A stretch of DNA of 64,000 bases from Patellaria atrata CBS 101060 (Eukaryota; Ascomycota; Dothideomycetes; Patellariales; Patellariaceae), in NCBI GenBank assembly GCA_010093705.1, contig MU006117.1, positions 139,707 through 203,706 of the forward strand, given 5' to 3'. The translations under genes and the position numbers were made by a program. Of the stretch, positions 11,201 through 23,900 are shown piece after piece. The notes beneath the pieces were generated by a model. That model made no database searches. It was not told the origin of the DNA and saw nothing but the letters and a program-made list of their open reading frames with translations. The first letter of the stretch is position 1, and each line of letters begins with the position of its first letter.

Positions 11201-13222
11201 GCGCTCGCGATGTGAAGGAGTAATGTCTCCCCAAAACCAATCGGTAATTTTTTCAACTAGACCTACTTGAATATTGGTCACAGCTCTATCTTCGTGCGTG
11301 TCGTCGCTTGCTGGCATCCGAGTAGGCTGGGCGGTCGGCTCACCAGCAATACCCACGTGCTCATCGTGGGAAGGAGCACACGTGGTTTCCGCCGGAATAT
11401 CACGAGAGGTTGTTGGGGCTCCAGAATCGTCAGGATTCATATTCCTCCTAGTCGAATCCCGGGTATCAAGGTTTGAGTTCTCGTAGTTTGGCTTTTGCGT
11501 TTTGCCCTCTGCATCTGTAGTGGACCGCGAGACCATTTCAATATTTTCCATCCGAGCTTTGCCTTTATGTCGACCATCCAAATCTTCCCCTGTGACTGCA
11601 TGGTTTAGAAGCCTATCATCAGTACTTTGAATATGTTGCCAACTATCATTACTTCCATCACTAATCGCTTCGGTGTCAACTTCCCTAGAAAACTCAGAAT
11701 GGAACTGAGTATCGGCTCTTGTGAGTTCCTCAATTCCACGACGTATTTCTGTCGCCATGGAAGATGCTTCGCGACTAGGTAACTTAGGTCTTGGGTTGAC
11801 TCTTGACACGGAAGGACCGGCAACGGTAAGATCATTGTTCGGCGAACGAGGCTCTTCATTAGGCCGCTCCTTTGTACCCGTGTCCATTACCGCATCCATG
11901 GGTTGAAATCGGGTCTTACCATTCGAGTTATCCGAAGAAAGATTAGCCACGTCCACATGGTTATCTGCACCACTTGAACTCTGCGTGATTTGGTAGTCGT
12001 ACGAAGCCTCGGGAATATTACCGTCCTCCCGGTCAGCCAAATCTCTTTCGGTACGTATAAGATCGCCAACGTCGCGCTCGGATTCAGGCTCGTCATCATC
12101 GAATGCGGACTGGACAGGAGTTTGTAACTCATCCTCCCAACCATCATGGTCCGAATTGTCATCGTCGCTGTCTAGTTCGCCGGCAAGTTCTTCATTAGGT
12201 CCGTCGTCTTCATTATCCTCGTCTTCCTCGTCATTTGCTGCATTAGGAAGAACTCCATTGTCAGCATTGAGTGCAGCGGCGTTGAATATAGCAGGTTGTT
12301 GTTGCACAACCCACTCACGTATGAGAAAGACTAAGATAAACCCAACGACTACCAGAAGCGTAATAATTTGGCCCTCAAGGACATCCAAGATTAATCGATT
12401 AAGAGCTGGGGAATTAGTGAATGAATTGAAGAACGATACGTCTGAGAGAAGAGAAGACCGTTCGTAAAAGAACAAAGAAGCGTCAGTCCCATTCGTGCCA
12501 TTGTTTGCTGCCATGCTCGAACGGGAAACACCATTTATGCCAAGGAAAAACTTCTTGAGGAGAGTGTAAAGTACTGGTTCCTCAGAGCTCATATTTAATG
12601 TCTGAGAGATAGGTGAAAGTATGGATGGTGAGATTATCCCTGATAAGTTGAGCTGAGCTAAAGGATGGATAGCAGGAGATGAGTTCGACTGTTGCACCTG
12701 ACCGACATTGTGCGAATGAATGTCCCAACCGCCATCGCCGAGCCAAAATAAACTCTTCCAGACGAATCTTGTGCAATAAGGGAGCCATAAGAGCCAGACT
12801 GAACCAACAAGTATGCCTCTACACCAAGTAAGGAAATGGCTGATACTATGTACAACAGCTCTCCGGATGAAGACAGTTAAAGGAAGACTTTGCGGCATCT
12901 GCGGATCATATAGTTTCGTGAACCTGAATGGCGTCTTGCAGAGCTCACAGTGCTTCTTCTGTGAATGTGATAGCCACGTCATCAGACAGTCTTGATGTAC
13001 GAATTTGATGCTTCCGCTACATTTGCAAGGATAGAAGAGCGGCTCATCTTTATTGCCTTCGCCCCTACATATTCTGCATGTATCTGCTTCGCTCTCGGTT
13101 TGTTTCGACGTGTTCGTGGTAAAGGCGGGATCATTCATAAGGTCGGATTCCGGATTCGCAGCGACAGACGCCTGAGCCTCCGACGATAGACTAGGTCCCT
13201 CTGTTGGTATATTGTCGTTCAT
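8264..13222 (-). CDS. SSM4: Doa10/Ssm4-type RING-CH membrane ubiquitin ligase (MARCH6 homologue)
   Basis: One uninterrupted frame of 1652 residues. The RING-CH (C4HC3) finger is at 49-95, with Cys49, 52, 66, 68, His76, Cys79, 92 and 95 all present and the diagnostic CRICRGEG and HQDCLMTWL. An acidic low-complexity stretch (about 330-390) and a Ser/Asp-rich disordered region follow. The rest holds many hydrophobic helices, about 14 expected for the family. The conserved TD domain includes FIRDPDDPSFHPVRDVLERN. In yeast Doa10 sits in the ER and inner nuclear membrane and, with Ubc6 and Ubc7, ubiquitinates misfolded and short-lived proteins (ERAD-C). The size fits the family (1300-1700). Lack of introns in such a long gene contrasts with its neighbours; short introns of length 3n read through in frame cannot be excluded. 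Confidence 0.92.
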   Translation of the reverse strand: MNDNIPTEGPSLSSEAQASVAANPESDLMNDPAFTTNTSKQTESEADTCRICRGEGNKDEPLFYPCKCSGSIKFVHQDCLMTWLSHSQKKHCELCKTPFRFTKLYDPQMPQSLPLTVFIRRAVVHSISHFLTWCRGILVGSVWLLWLPYCTRFVWKSLFWLGDGGWDIHSHNVGQVQQSNSSPAIHPLAQLNLSGIISPSILSPISQTLNMSSEEPVLYTLLKKFFLGINGVSRSSMAANNGTNGTDASLFFYERSSLLSDVSFFNSFTNSPALNRLILDVLEGQIITLLVVVGFILVFLIREWVVQQQPAIFNAAALNADNGVLPNAANDEEDEDNEDDGPNEELAGELDSDDDNSDHDGWEDELQTPVQSAFDDDEPESERDVGDLIRTERDLADREDGNIPEASYDYQITQSSSGADNHVDVANLSSDNSNGKTRFQPMDAVMDTGTKERPNEEPRSPNNDLTVAGPSVSRVNPRPKLPSREASSMATEIRRGIEELTRADTQFHSEFSREVDTEAISDGSNDSWQHIQSTDDRLLNHAVTGEDLDGRHKGKARMENIEMVSRSTTDAEGKTQKPNYENSNLDTRDSTRRNMNPDDSGAPTTSRDIPAETTCAPSHDEHVGIAGEPTAQPTRMPASDDTHEDRAVTNIQVGLVEKITDWFWGDITPSHRERNVEGENDEHIVQNIAEEAPFVPVHQAQLEQAQVLDAVEALAQDPEVVAAAAQAGIDLNDQEAVDEAEDLEGVLELIGMQGPLVGLFQNAVFSVILISATVGCAVWLPYLTGKMVILLLGTPPSNYILVPLHILSNSVDLIVDIIIFFSGSLVYWPLTLLQFILKPFGWLSPVVFERAIASISGPSRTMAENALRRMSGFVINTGTGYDWTSLDEALNSHAALRALQDRVSEIMAFVVNILSWTYERITMLTFDRIFQEILPQIPQAVGTTIAYIIERGYTFINHLSRQNAFNFTLDLSPASRSVEVSANEWTAKDRFVVIIAGYAFIALVGALYLRRGAPFTSTGQGRALEATVSDFLQQAGGVFKVIFIISIEMIVFPLYCGLLLDLALLPLFEDFSFASRVIFIIDRPWLAVFVHWFLGTCYMFHFALFVAMCRKIMRPGVLYFIRDPDDPSFHPVRDVLERNITSQLRKIAFSGVVYGTLVVVCLGGVVWGLYFATNIFPIRLKSTDPALEFPLDLLFYNFLTPWLIKVSRPSDILQSWYEMWFWFCAKWLRLSDFMFGERRKEEYGHHVRRTWTAWFYREKGDIDNPVTSAEDKERVIATGRSVYFEYDGKLVKAPGSDQVRLTKGEKVFKEIENGETFEEHLSNPIDTSRTRSGGDLTKAISVIYIPPWFRARLSLFVFAIWLFAAAMGLGVTVLPLLLGRAIFSIIWPNHSHPNDIYALSLGLYILGGFAYLIRRVPTFLHIVRAAPPRTISATLHRALTATAKFTILGLRIVYVYSFLALILPLFLAALLELYFLIPLHTFLGPADTHTVHLIQDWTLGIIYVRIGMRVLFWDRTSRPARALQAVIRDGYLHPNARLATRFFVLPVCLLFAVAVGVPSVMALFWHGVGIQTWLGKTTALKDIVKASYPVALALVGTAWMGAKAVRATRKWRSVVRDEVYLIGERLHNFGEKRAPPIGTGTRAENGIATGAA

Positions 13223-14281
13223 GACTTAGATCTTCTAGCAATGTGCTTGCCAAAACCGTGTTGATATTAAAGGAAAGTTAATAGAGTAGCCTGAGGAGGC
13301 GAGGAAGGGAAGGTCTAGGGTATCATTTGAAAGACCAAAAAGGATTGCTCAAGGAAAGATGAGCGAGGAAATAAAGAGATTAGGTATTTGACGGTGTTTC
13401 GACGTCCGGTGTAAGGTAGGGTAAGGTGTTAGACAGCAATCAAGCGGTTCATTGTAAAGTATAAGTTGAACATAGGTCGTGGTTTCTAAGCTCAACTTTA
13501 AGTTTCTATGGTACCAGGACCGTATGCGGGATCAGGTCAATGACAGAATATCGCCTTGGCGCCCACGTGATCAACCATCACAATCAAGAATTATTGCCCC
13601 TATGAGAGAGCTAACAAGTTGGGTAACTTTTGCATTTGCAGTGTGCTATATCGATACACAAAACAACCATATTCGTGTATCGGAGATAGGATTGCTTTAT
13701 AGCGTGACAAACAACCTGGGAATCAACGCAAGAGGTAACCAAACATGCTGGATATACCTTCTCTAGTTCACCAAGCGCTGTATCCTCCTTACATAGGGAG
13801 AAACCTTGCACAAATTTTTCCGCCCACAGGAATCATCAAACCCTTGTGTATCTTGTAACTCCACGCGGTTGAAAGTTGGAAAAACAAAATCCGCACGCCA
13901 CCTGAAGAAACCGGCCGGAGAGAGTTTTAAGACACGAAACGAACTGAAATACACACAGATCGACAAGCAAAGCCACGTCGAAACATACAAGAGAGAACAA
14001 GAGATTAAGATACAATAGTGAGGGGGTGGATTGATACCGGATGCTGATACAGAGCGCGTGGCCGCCATTGGGGACATTAGAGGTTCTTATAAAGGACTCG
14101 AACGATAAAGAAGTCCCCGGGTATCCTTGAACGCCGATAAGCCACTCCTTTTGCGAAAACAGTAGTAGCCCGTCTTAAAACCTTGTACGCCAGTCGAAAG
14201 ACCCGAGCTGAAAAGCAATTTTCCTCTATCGAATCATATAGCGTCGGATAGTCCTCGGTCTAGTCTTATGATTCTGGATGT
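13223..14281. other. Intergenic, promoter side of the Doa10 gene
   Basis: No gene seen. It holds the promoter of the minus-strand Doa10 gene and the 3' flank of the regulator gene ending at 14282. Confidence 0.5.
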
Positions 14282-17200
14282 CTAAGGTGAAAATTCACGC
14301 TTTGGTTTCTTGCCCCTTTCTAACCAACGTCGCTTTCCTACACGGGTTTCGAAATGGGGTGCCACGCTAGCGACATCTTGGCCAGCAGCAACCATAGTGC
14401 TCCGCATTTTGTTTCTATATGCATCAACTAGAGATTGTTAGAATGGACATGTGTTTCATACAAATTCACACTTACGAGACCTCTGAAGGAATAAAGCGCG
14501 GTTAGAGAATACTCGGCTTTGGGCCCAGCTCATTCGATAACCAAGATCATTCAGAGTAACTTCTTTGCTGCGTTTCGTCTTAGTACGTCTAGGTAGAGGA
14601 ACTTCTGCGTCACCATCAAGAGTCTTGACCTTGACAAGCATTCTTCCTGTCAGTGGAGCATCCGTACTCAAAGCGTTCGAGGCCTCGGCGACAGGATCAT
14701 CTTTGAAAAAAGCGCGTCCCCGCGGAGAACTAGGTGGTGATTGCATCTGCATCGGAAAGTATGATCGAGGAAAGACTGAGTTGCTCTTTCTGTACGAATC
14801 GGGCATCTCCTCCATGTGAACTTGATCGAGCATGACCCTCACCCTCACTCTCGTACCCCTTTGGGAATCGTCAACTAAGATGAACTTTCTCCGTTTGGAC
14901 TCTGGTAAATCACCGAAAAGTGACTTGCTCTGATCGTCTTTGTCTTCTTGGGTGGATTGAGGAATGGAATTCGAATGAGGTACACTATGCGGCCCAAGAT
15001 GACCCATTCCGTCGTGTATTGATAGGACAGACGAGTTACCAACATTCTGCGCGGTGGGATAGGTCGGATAGAAGTTCTGCGCGTGGCGGACATCATTGGG
15101 ACTCGACGTTTGCCCGTTCGGGGCCTGGTGATGGTGGGTGTGAGGACCATCATTGTAATTACTCCCGGCTGCAAGAAACGAACAGGATATTAGCCTACAC
15201 ATATCATCAAGCAGGTGCATATGTTGCTGGGGAGACAGATTCCGTGAGGGAGTATTTTACATGCAAGGCAAATACAGAATAAACAAGGATATGTATATAT
15301 ATATTTCGATTCCCAATTCTGCACAGAACGAATGCATCTTAATCACATCTGGTGAAACATACCGCTAACATCATCATTACCTCCAGGTGGTCCACCACCA
15401 GGGTGTTCGTGGTGGTGGTGTAACTGAGGTCCTCCGATACTCATAGCAGGTTGTCTAGGACCTGGTCCCGGATTCAGTCCGGCGGAGTTAGGCACACCCG
15501 CTGAAGCTGGACCGCTTGGTCCTGTCATATGCGTTCCTTGCTGAGCTGCCATGTTCTTCCTGTTTGATATTTTCGCCATCCTTCTCACACGCCTACTCCT
15601 TAGGCGAGGGTCCTGATTACTATTGCGCCAACTATCGACTGCTCTCTGAATAAGGCCTCGCTTCCCTCTTAGACACGGATTTAACTGCGCCAAGGCCCAT
15701 CCGACTGTGTTACATTCTGTTTCGTAATGCAATCGGTTGCCTTTGTACTGTTCTTTACTACAGCAAGCTCGAGGGTAAACGCAATTCTCCGTCTTGAATT
15801 CTTGAGGGAGGTCTTCCACATTTACCGATTCGACATCGCAACGAATAGTGTACTCCATCTTAACACGGTCCCTGGAATACTCGAAAGCGATCCATTGCAC
15901 ACCATTCTGGTCTTGACGAACAACTAGGGGTGTGGTAGCTGGGATTGGTCCTGGAGCTGCGTTTGGATTCACGTTTGCTGCAGATGGGGGCCCATGGTGC
16001 ATGTTTGCTGGCGCGCCCGGAGGACCAGTTGGCGGACCCTGGGTGGGTCCCAAGCCTGATGGAGGACGTTGGAGAGGCTGCTGTAGCTGCTTCGTTCTGG
16101 GGCTCCCTAGGCCAGGGGTGTGCGGATTGGGTGGTGGGTGCTGTAATGACTGCCCATGCGGATTAGACATCAACAACGACGTGCTAGACATCGGCTGATG
16201 TTGTTGTGATACAGGATGCTGAGCGTAGGGAGACTGCTGCGCCATTTGATACGGCTGATAATACATGTTTTGCTGCAGTTGAGCAGATGGCTGGGAATAC
16301 AGTGGCCTTCCGTGTTGATCATGCTGGGGAGATTGAACAGACGCCGGCGAGTTAGATTGCGGCGTCCCATAAATTGGGGGGTACGGGCGATTCATTGTTG
16401 CTGCTGCCATCGGTTCAATTTCTGTATGTTGAGTTAGTCCAATATGACACATTAGGAGTCAATATCTGTTCATGGTGGAACGGTTTTTCGGACGCGGAAT
16501 TCTAGCTCACCTGCTGATGAATAACTTCCCGTAGCACTGTTAGCACTGTACGGGCTGGGATGCGCCGTATAATACGGAACTTCTGGACCTTGCTGAGCGG
16601 ATTGGCCGGGTAGATTCGCTACGTAAGGCGATTGGTGCTGGGTTGGAAGGCTATGTGTAGACGAGTGTGGTGATGCGTAAGGTCCTTGAGCTGCAGGATG
16701 CGCTTGCTGATGAGGCGAATCCGGGTGATGCTGATGCTGCTGCTGCTGGACAACACTTGATCGTGGGTGTTGAAGATGCTGAGGCGGTGGAAGGCCCTGC
16801 GCAGATTGGTGGGGGTGATGCTAGCAGGTGACAGTCGCGTTAGCCACGGTTCCGTTGTTTTGATAATGGACGCGAAGTTTTTAAGGACTTGATTCTGGTA
16901 AACGAATTGATTGCCCCTTGCATTCGAGGAAAAGACAAAGATAGATATGGGGTGAAGTGTCTCTCGTCCTCCACCACGCGCACACAACACTCTTATCAAA
17001 AACTAGCAATTGACTATGCTTTAAAGAAACTTCATGACTATTCAACGACGGTTTAAGGTAATTGAGAAGTCGAAGTTTGGTACAGACAAGCCCTTGGGAA
17101 ACGTGGGGAAATAAGGGGAAGACCAGGCTTTAACGAGCACGGGGGTTTATACCAGCGAAAATGCCTGAGCAGACGCTAGATAGATATGCGAGTAGAGGAC

Positions 17201-17922
17201 AGGGACTCTTGATCACAGTGACAGAAACGTTAAAGACTAGGAATATTTTGAGGTGAGGATGAGAATCGACGAGGGTGGAGGGCCCAAGTTGATATGCTAG
17301 CAAGGAGTAGTACAATGGCGGTGCAAGTTGCACGCCGGAGGTTTTGAAAGACAGGAAACAAGCAGGGAAGCCGCTGAGAACAAAAGGCGCGTGGGAAGCA
17401 TGAAGAGTGGGTGAGCAGACAATAAAAGAGCAAGGGAGGGATATAGGTGTTTAACGGTAGGGAACAAGTAGGGGAGTGTTGAGAAGAATAATAAGGTATG
17501 CGTGTGGTGGTAAGTGGTGACTGGTATGCTGTAGGGGAAAACAAGCCAGTCATCTTGGCGAGAAGGGCCTACCATGTAGCCAGAAGAACGCGTGAACTGG
17601 GGTTAAGGAAACCTTGAAGGGTAGCCCGTTATGCGGCGTCAACGCGACAACGATGTGCGGTGGAGGGCTGATGCATGCACGCAAGCAAGCAAGCAAAAGT
17701 GTGGGAACAAGAAAAAAAAAATAAGAGCGGAAGCCAGCAACGGTTGCAGGAGGAAGAGAAAGATTGTGTGGATTGTGCGAAACGACGGGAAACGGTTGCT
17801 TGAAAGTTTCGTGAATAACAGGGAGTATCACTCACAAGATCGTCCGCCACATGAGCCGGCTGCTCCTTACCCTTATACCCCAGAGGAGACTTCGCCCTAT
17901 CTTGATGCGACGCATGCGACAT
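14282..17922 (-). CDS. Gln/Pro-rich fungal regulator with DUF8032-type domains
   Basis: Five exons fit by phase: 17922-17836, 16820-16511, 16421-15363, 15168-14476 and 14427-14282, about 764 residues. The N-terminal half is His/Gln/Pro-rich, like an activation or prion-like region. Exon 3 holds the first conserved block (WIAFEYSRDRVKMEYTIRCD, then NCVYPRACC and the basic RLRSRRVRRMAKISNRKN). Exon 4 holds the second (FILVDDSQRGTRVRVRVML, then SYRKSNSVFPRSYFP). I know these two blocks from fungal proteins catalogued under DUF8032 and regarded as nuclear regulators; no precise function is claimed. Exons 2-5 are well supported. Exon 1 rests on a good start context (ACAATGTCG), a GTGAGT donor and correct phase, but implies a 1015-nt intron, and a C/T-rich leader fills that space. 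The 194-nt intron 3 could hide a small exon. Confidence 0.75.
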
Positions 17923-20900
17923 TGTTATTATTACTCTCTGCTCCGTACTTGGGGTGACTGGGGAGGAGTTGAAATGTGTTCAAGGTTTTAGAGGACGAGG
18001 GTAAGGTGCAAGGTGGATGGATGGATTGGGGCACTGGGCAGTGGGCAGTGGGCAGGCTAAGTGACCGACAGGCTTTAACAACGGTCGTCCGTGCGAGGCC
18101 TGCCTCTTTTTTATTTTGTAAGAAAAGTTGCCAAAAGCCCTTCTGGTTAGTGCTGCTGCCCACCCTGCCTGCAACTTTAGCTACCCAATTCGCAATTTCG
18201 ACACTGCAGAACCGCTGCAACGAGGCTGTGACTGGTTGAAGGTGAAGAGCGGCGAAGGGGACGGAGAACGGAGTAAGTGTCAAGCTCGGTCAAGGCTCCC
18301 AAAAAAAATAAAAAAAAAAAAGAGAGTCAAAGTGGGCTTCAAGGGTAACGAAATTCGAAAGGCTCGTTTGACGACCCTGAAAGGGACTAACGCGTGTTTC
18401 CAGCTGAGGGAAAGAGGGAAAGAGGGAAAGAGGGAAGTCTCCACCCGCAACTGAAATAAACTCAAAACACCCTAAAGCAAGAGCGAGCAGCCACACAGTT
18501 GACAAAACGCCTATCGCAACGAGAGGTCGCCTGCCACTATGCCTATTTCTGGTGCTAGACCCTCTTGGCGACATCACGGCAGAACCAATTCCAGCGCCTG
18601 GGAAGGAAAACGTACAGGCTCAAAGATGTGAAATCAGAAAATCAGAGAAAGGGAAATCAGAGGGAAAATCTTCGATGCTACCCCTTGTGCATTGCCCTCA
18701 GCTGCATGCGCGGGGAAATTGCCTATTCCAGCCTACTGCCCCGCGGCTGTTGGATGCGTATTAAATCCTTGTGCAACGGCTTTTGCCCGCTTAAGCTCAC
18801 GATGGAATACCAGGCGTGGCTGGCGTGCAACGGGCGTGGAGACCGCGTGGTGGGCCGGTTGATTTGCCGATGGGTCGAGGCCAACTTCATGCGTAGCCAG
18901 GAATCTAATCACTACTGACCTGGATGGATACACAGAAGAGGCAGCAGCTCAAAGGGAGTACAACAAGATGTGCAAAGTAGAAGAAAAGGAAACGTTTCGA
19001 GGATCCGCTCCAGAATACTCAAGATCGGGTCCCCTTTCATCATCACGACACCAGTACTCCTCAAAACTGCAGCTGGTAAGACAAGGAGAGGGGATTAGAA
19101 GCTACCCGCGTGCCCGTCTATGAATTATTAATCCCTTCGAAATCTAGTCCGTAGCGCGATAGAGATGTGGTTGCTAGCTTGCTGTCCGTTCTTAGGTCAC
19201 CTACTGCGCTTGAAAGCCTTCCACATACCGTTAGCATCCTCAACTGTCAATAATTCACGACATTATTTGAGAACGGCGACTTGTTCATGCGAATTGCGGA
19301 AGAATGTTGGCCATCTGATGATCTTCTAAGACGAAGATGCGGCTAATCTTGTACTGTACTGTATAGTACTCTGTATCTTTGCCCTCCTTTTACAGTTTAC
19401 ACACGTACTGTCCTTCAACTCACTTAAAAATTCCAAAAGCCGTCTTCCAAGAAGGGAATGGGTCATCATTTTGTGTGACCAAATTCCGCCATCGTGATCT
19501 CTAGCTTCTGTTGGTCGCCTGAATTGGTATCCTGCGACCTGCGTCCATTATCAATCCCGAGCCCGCTGTTACAAGCGCGACAACAACGCGAACGCACGGT
19601 CAAAGATGACGATAACGATCAAATTTGCTTCTCGGGGAAAAACCTCACACTTCCACAGGAAACATCCACATGTATCAGCCACAGAAGCCTGCCGTTCACG
19701 GGTCGTAACCTCGATGTTCCCTTACTTGACGTTTCGCTTCCCCGTTCAACTCTCTTTCTTACCTTATTCCCTAGCTTCGCGGGGTTGGAGGGACCGCCGT
19801 TGAACATGGATTTGATAGGGTATTCCTTTTAGGCCTAAGATGCCCGACCGTTGAGATGTCAGGGGTTTCAGTGGATTGTCAATAAAGATCACCGCAATCA
19901 ACGGTCCAAAGCGAACACTTTGACCCCGGTGAGCATGCGCCAGTGGGCGTGATGCTCTTATGCCCATTTCATAATCAAGAAAGACGAGCCAATTTTCTGT
20001 CCAATAAGAGCTACACGAATGAAAATGTCCCCTTCGGCAAAGTCTCTTGATATTCTTCCGATTTTGACGGTAATTTCAAAGCGTACACTTACCTCGAAAG
20101 AAGCGATGGTACGAGCGGTCTTAATCAATTCTGCATAGGCCTACTCCTCCTAGGGCCGACTGCAGATGGTGCGGAGAATATGCCTCGCCCTGTCACATCG
20201 CCGAGATAAAGATTAATGGATGGTAAGCTCTAGTGCCAATAATTGTTTTCTCAAGCGAAGAACTATTTGACAATAAGCCTAAGTTGCGCTTCATGCTCTC
20301 AGAGGGATTCTTTTCATACTTCTGATCTTATAACTCTTGGCTTTAAAATTGTGTCGCCATTGTCTTTACCCGAGTTGGTCCTCTCGCTCTATCACACAGT
20401 TCCCTAATACGTGCACTCCTCCGAATGATGAGTCTTGAAGTTATTGAAGTTACTGTGCGCTTTTAGCCGTTCAAAATATCGATTGCACTGCTCGAAACGT
20501 CCGAATGAGGTCAATTCTAAGTAAGAGCATTATGGATGGACACCCTTGGGAGCTGGGATGTAGACGACGGTCAAGCGAAGAATAGTAACAGTGCGCCGCA
20601 ATCTGGGGACTCTCTCACGTTACCATTGTCTAGGGAGCCTCAAATGCACAACGTGTTATTGTGATAAGCTTGTGACACGCGACATTCGAAAGACAGTAGC
20701 TTCCCTTACAGCCAGTATCATCCCGTTTCTACTCGGGATACCGAGGTTCCGAAAATGCCGAACCTCTTTCTTTGTCGGCACGCTGAGTTAACCTCTCTGA
20801 ATTTTCCTAATATGAACTAGAGACCGTCAATGTATTTTAGTTCTACGGGTTCATCCGATTCCCCGCAAAACCATATATGATACTAGATGAACTCCGAATC

Positions 20901-23900
20901 GCTTTTATTGCGGTGATACATCTAACGGTGCTCACCTAAGGTACTGTATTCGTCCAGTAGTCAGACAAATCAAGATTTCCAATAATCGCGAAATAGAACT
21001 ATACACGTCGCTTCTTCTAGTGGGCCAGAGTTGATGTTGAGCTTGTTCAAACCCAAATGACGGCCGGTTGATACCTGCATATGGTAACGGGTGATGATCC
21101 TACCTACTACTAAAGAGTAAAGATATGCAAGCAAGTCGATAAGCCAGGGATTTCAGAAGAACACATGTACTGTACGTTAGCAGAGACCGGATTTTCATGA
21201 TGCTATTCGTGCGAAACCCCACAACCGATACTTGTATTGAACGCGATTTTCCGTCGGCGCCGCATCAAGTATCCTAAACTAAGGTATACCCGAAGTCCTG
21301 TCTTGCTGACAGTGCCTATCTTATTAGTAAAGGCGACAGGAGGTAGAGTACCTTTATATCCGGCCTGTCAAATCGCCTTCAACTTGATGCATTCAGTCGG
21401 ATTCAGGCGTCCACTTCTGTCATGCAGAAAATGCGATATGAAGTTAAGTTTACGAGACCATTCTTCTATATTGCAACTGGTGCCGATGTCTCAGTTTTTA
21501 TATTGACTAGCATCAACTGCAAAAAGACATGATGATAATAAAGTTGAAATAGGCAACTTAAAGACATGTCTCCAGACTCCACCTTTCCAAGTTTTCCAGG
21601 CCCGCATTTAGAAGGGGCAAGGGCCAACGGTCCGGAGTACCCATGCGCTGATTTTCTCAGGCTTTACCTGGCTTCCCGCAGCTTCCTTGAGGGTTCACAC
21701 TTCGTTACCCGTCTAACCTCTTCAACACAGATCAAACTATCTCGGGAGGCTTGCATGATGAAGGTTAAGCTCATCTCGAGCGCGATCCTCGAACCATCTA
21801 GATTTGAAAATGGTCAAAAAAAGAGATCGTATAGCTATCAGACTTTCAGTAAGTGGCCTTTCGGAATGTTGAGACATCAATCTGATGTTGTAGGCAAAAT
21901 AACTTCGAATCAGCTGTACTCCAACCTTCTCCCCACCTCATATGACCAACTTACCCATCATTCGCTCTCGACGTTCGATAATTTACTAGATGGACGGTTG
22001 ACTTGGAACATTTCTCGATGCCAGTCGGGCCGTTCAGCGGTATCTTCGATCCAGTACAACTGCCGCAGCCTAATCTGAAGTGGCTATAAATCGATGCTAC
22101 ATATATGTGCTCCCATATAGTTTAAAAGAGGACCCGTTGATTCACAGTTGTAGCTATTTTCAGGTCTTTTGCGCACACACCAAGGAGAAATGATCGTTGC
22201 ATGACAGCAGAAGCTTTTTGTTCGACCTGTCCAGGCGAAGCACCACAAATCATCATCGGCGACATGCCTGACCTCCACTACACCATAACCCGCTTGGCAA
22301 ATCCACCCCAGTAGCCTACTTTGGTACGGAGTGACAGACATTGGCCATTTTGCCGGCGATCCGAGATGGTGGGCACGACGCCAGTTAGGGGCAAAAGGCA
22401 CGAACAACCATGTCAGAAATCGAGCTCCTGGGTAATAATAATCACGACAAACTGTTTACCACAGAAACGCGTTTCTTCGACATGAAACATAACATGATAG
22501 AGCAAGATACTGCTGGATTTCAAAGACGGAGATATTCTCAACTAAGCTCTAACCGAGGGCAAAGGACTAAACGTGCTTGCATAAGCGCCACCCCTCACTC
22601 ATCCACCCACCCACCAAAAAAGAAGACAGATACCCGTGCTGATTCGTCAAAAGGTACACATCGAGGGTGACTCGAGAGGTTTGCCGTCACGTCAATAAAG
22701 AATTATGAGGAGCGTGCCAACCTAGCCCTTCTCAACGGGTCTATGGGAGGGACAAGGTATGCCCTGCTTCCCGTTGAAACCCTGCTGCCGTCTAGGATTC
22801 ATCAAGCCATGCAAGAAGGGGAGTTCTTGAGTACGGGTATCTTGAAGTTCTTGACAGGCTTTTTCAAGGCGGTGGGCTGAGACTAGCATCTATCCGGTCT
22901 CCTATCTGCTACCTTATCTGCACGTAAATGGGCTGACATTTGCAGGGTCGATTGATACTGTATGTGCATCACAATTCTTTCGAAAGTTAAATATTCACTG
23001 TACTGTATCCGAGGGAAAGCAAAAACGATATGTTTAGTTAATTACAAAGGTCCCAAACGAAGGACGTCGTTGGAAACGTGCTTTTCATGCCTTGCAGGCA
23101 GGATGCGAGCGCGTGTCGGCGGAGATTGCTCTGGACGCAGGCGTCAGGAGAAATTCCCATTGTTGTGGGAGCCCCAGCGAGTGGGCTTTTAGTGAAAGAT
23201 GGTGAACTGTATGCCAGTGTCGCACGGAGTTGCAGGCTTATGGTACTCCAGAAACTCAGATCTTGAAACTATGAACGACACAGACAGGAATAGATGTGAT
23301 CTGCTTCTACAGCATGGATACCAATGGGATAAAGATGGTATCGTAAAAGTGGTTTATCATGCGCAAAGTCTCAAAGAATCAAGTCAATCAACCCCCTAAA
23401 GCCCGTACGACGTCGCGTAAAAGTTCGGCCGTGCGCTCCCTCAGTCCCTTCCGCTTGGCTTTGGAGACATGAAGCCGATCATCAGACATCACTTTGTCTT
23501 CCAACCAATCAGACTACTGATCCAACGCCTTGTTCGGAAATACGCTAGAATCCTTCTGATATCCATCAACTCCTCACCAACGTTTGTTTGAAGGAGATGA
23601 AAAATCCGAGACGGCGAACTTAAAAAACAGCTGACGTGGCATTTCTTTGATATCATTCCGTGATCGAAAACACTTCCAGAATTCAGAGGCGAGACCGGTA
23701 GTTTTGCTTTGATGATTTTGGCCGTGAGGATCATGTGTGTAAGCTGCATCAAAGCAAATCTTTCTTGCGTCTTTGACCTCTCATTATGTCCGTGCATTAT
23801 TGATCAGAGTGCAGTTCTCTTTTCTCTCCAATCGAGGAATTTGTTACCTTGGACTCATATTGCAGTGACCCACCAATGCCACCCAGGGCTTACCAGCATT

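Noticed and set aside
13763-14077. 104-codon minus-strand frame between the Doa10 and regulator genes
   Set aside because: No motif, no supporting splice structure, low-complexity stretches.
21566-22078. 170-codon frame in the gene desert
   Set aside because: The composition resembles translated noncoding DNA, there are no motifs, and there is no promoter-like leader or splice partner.
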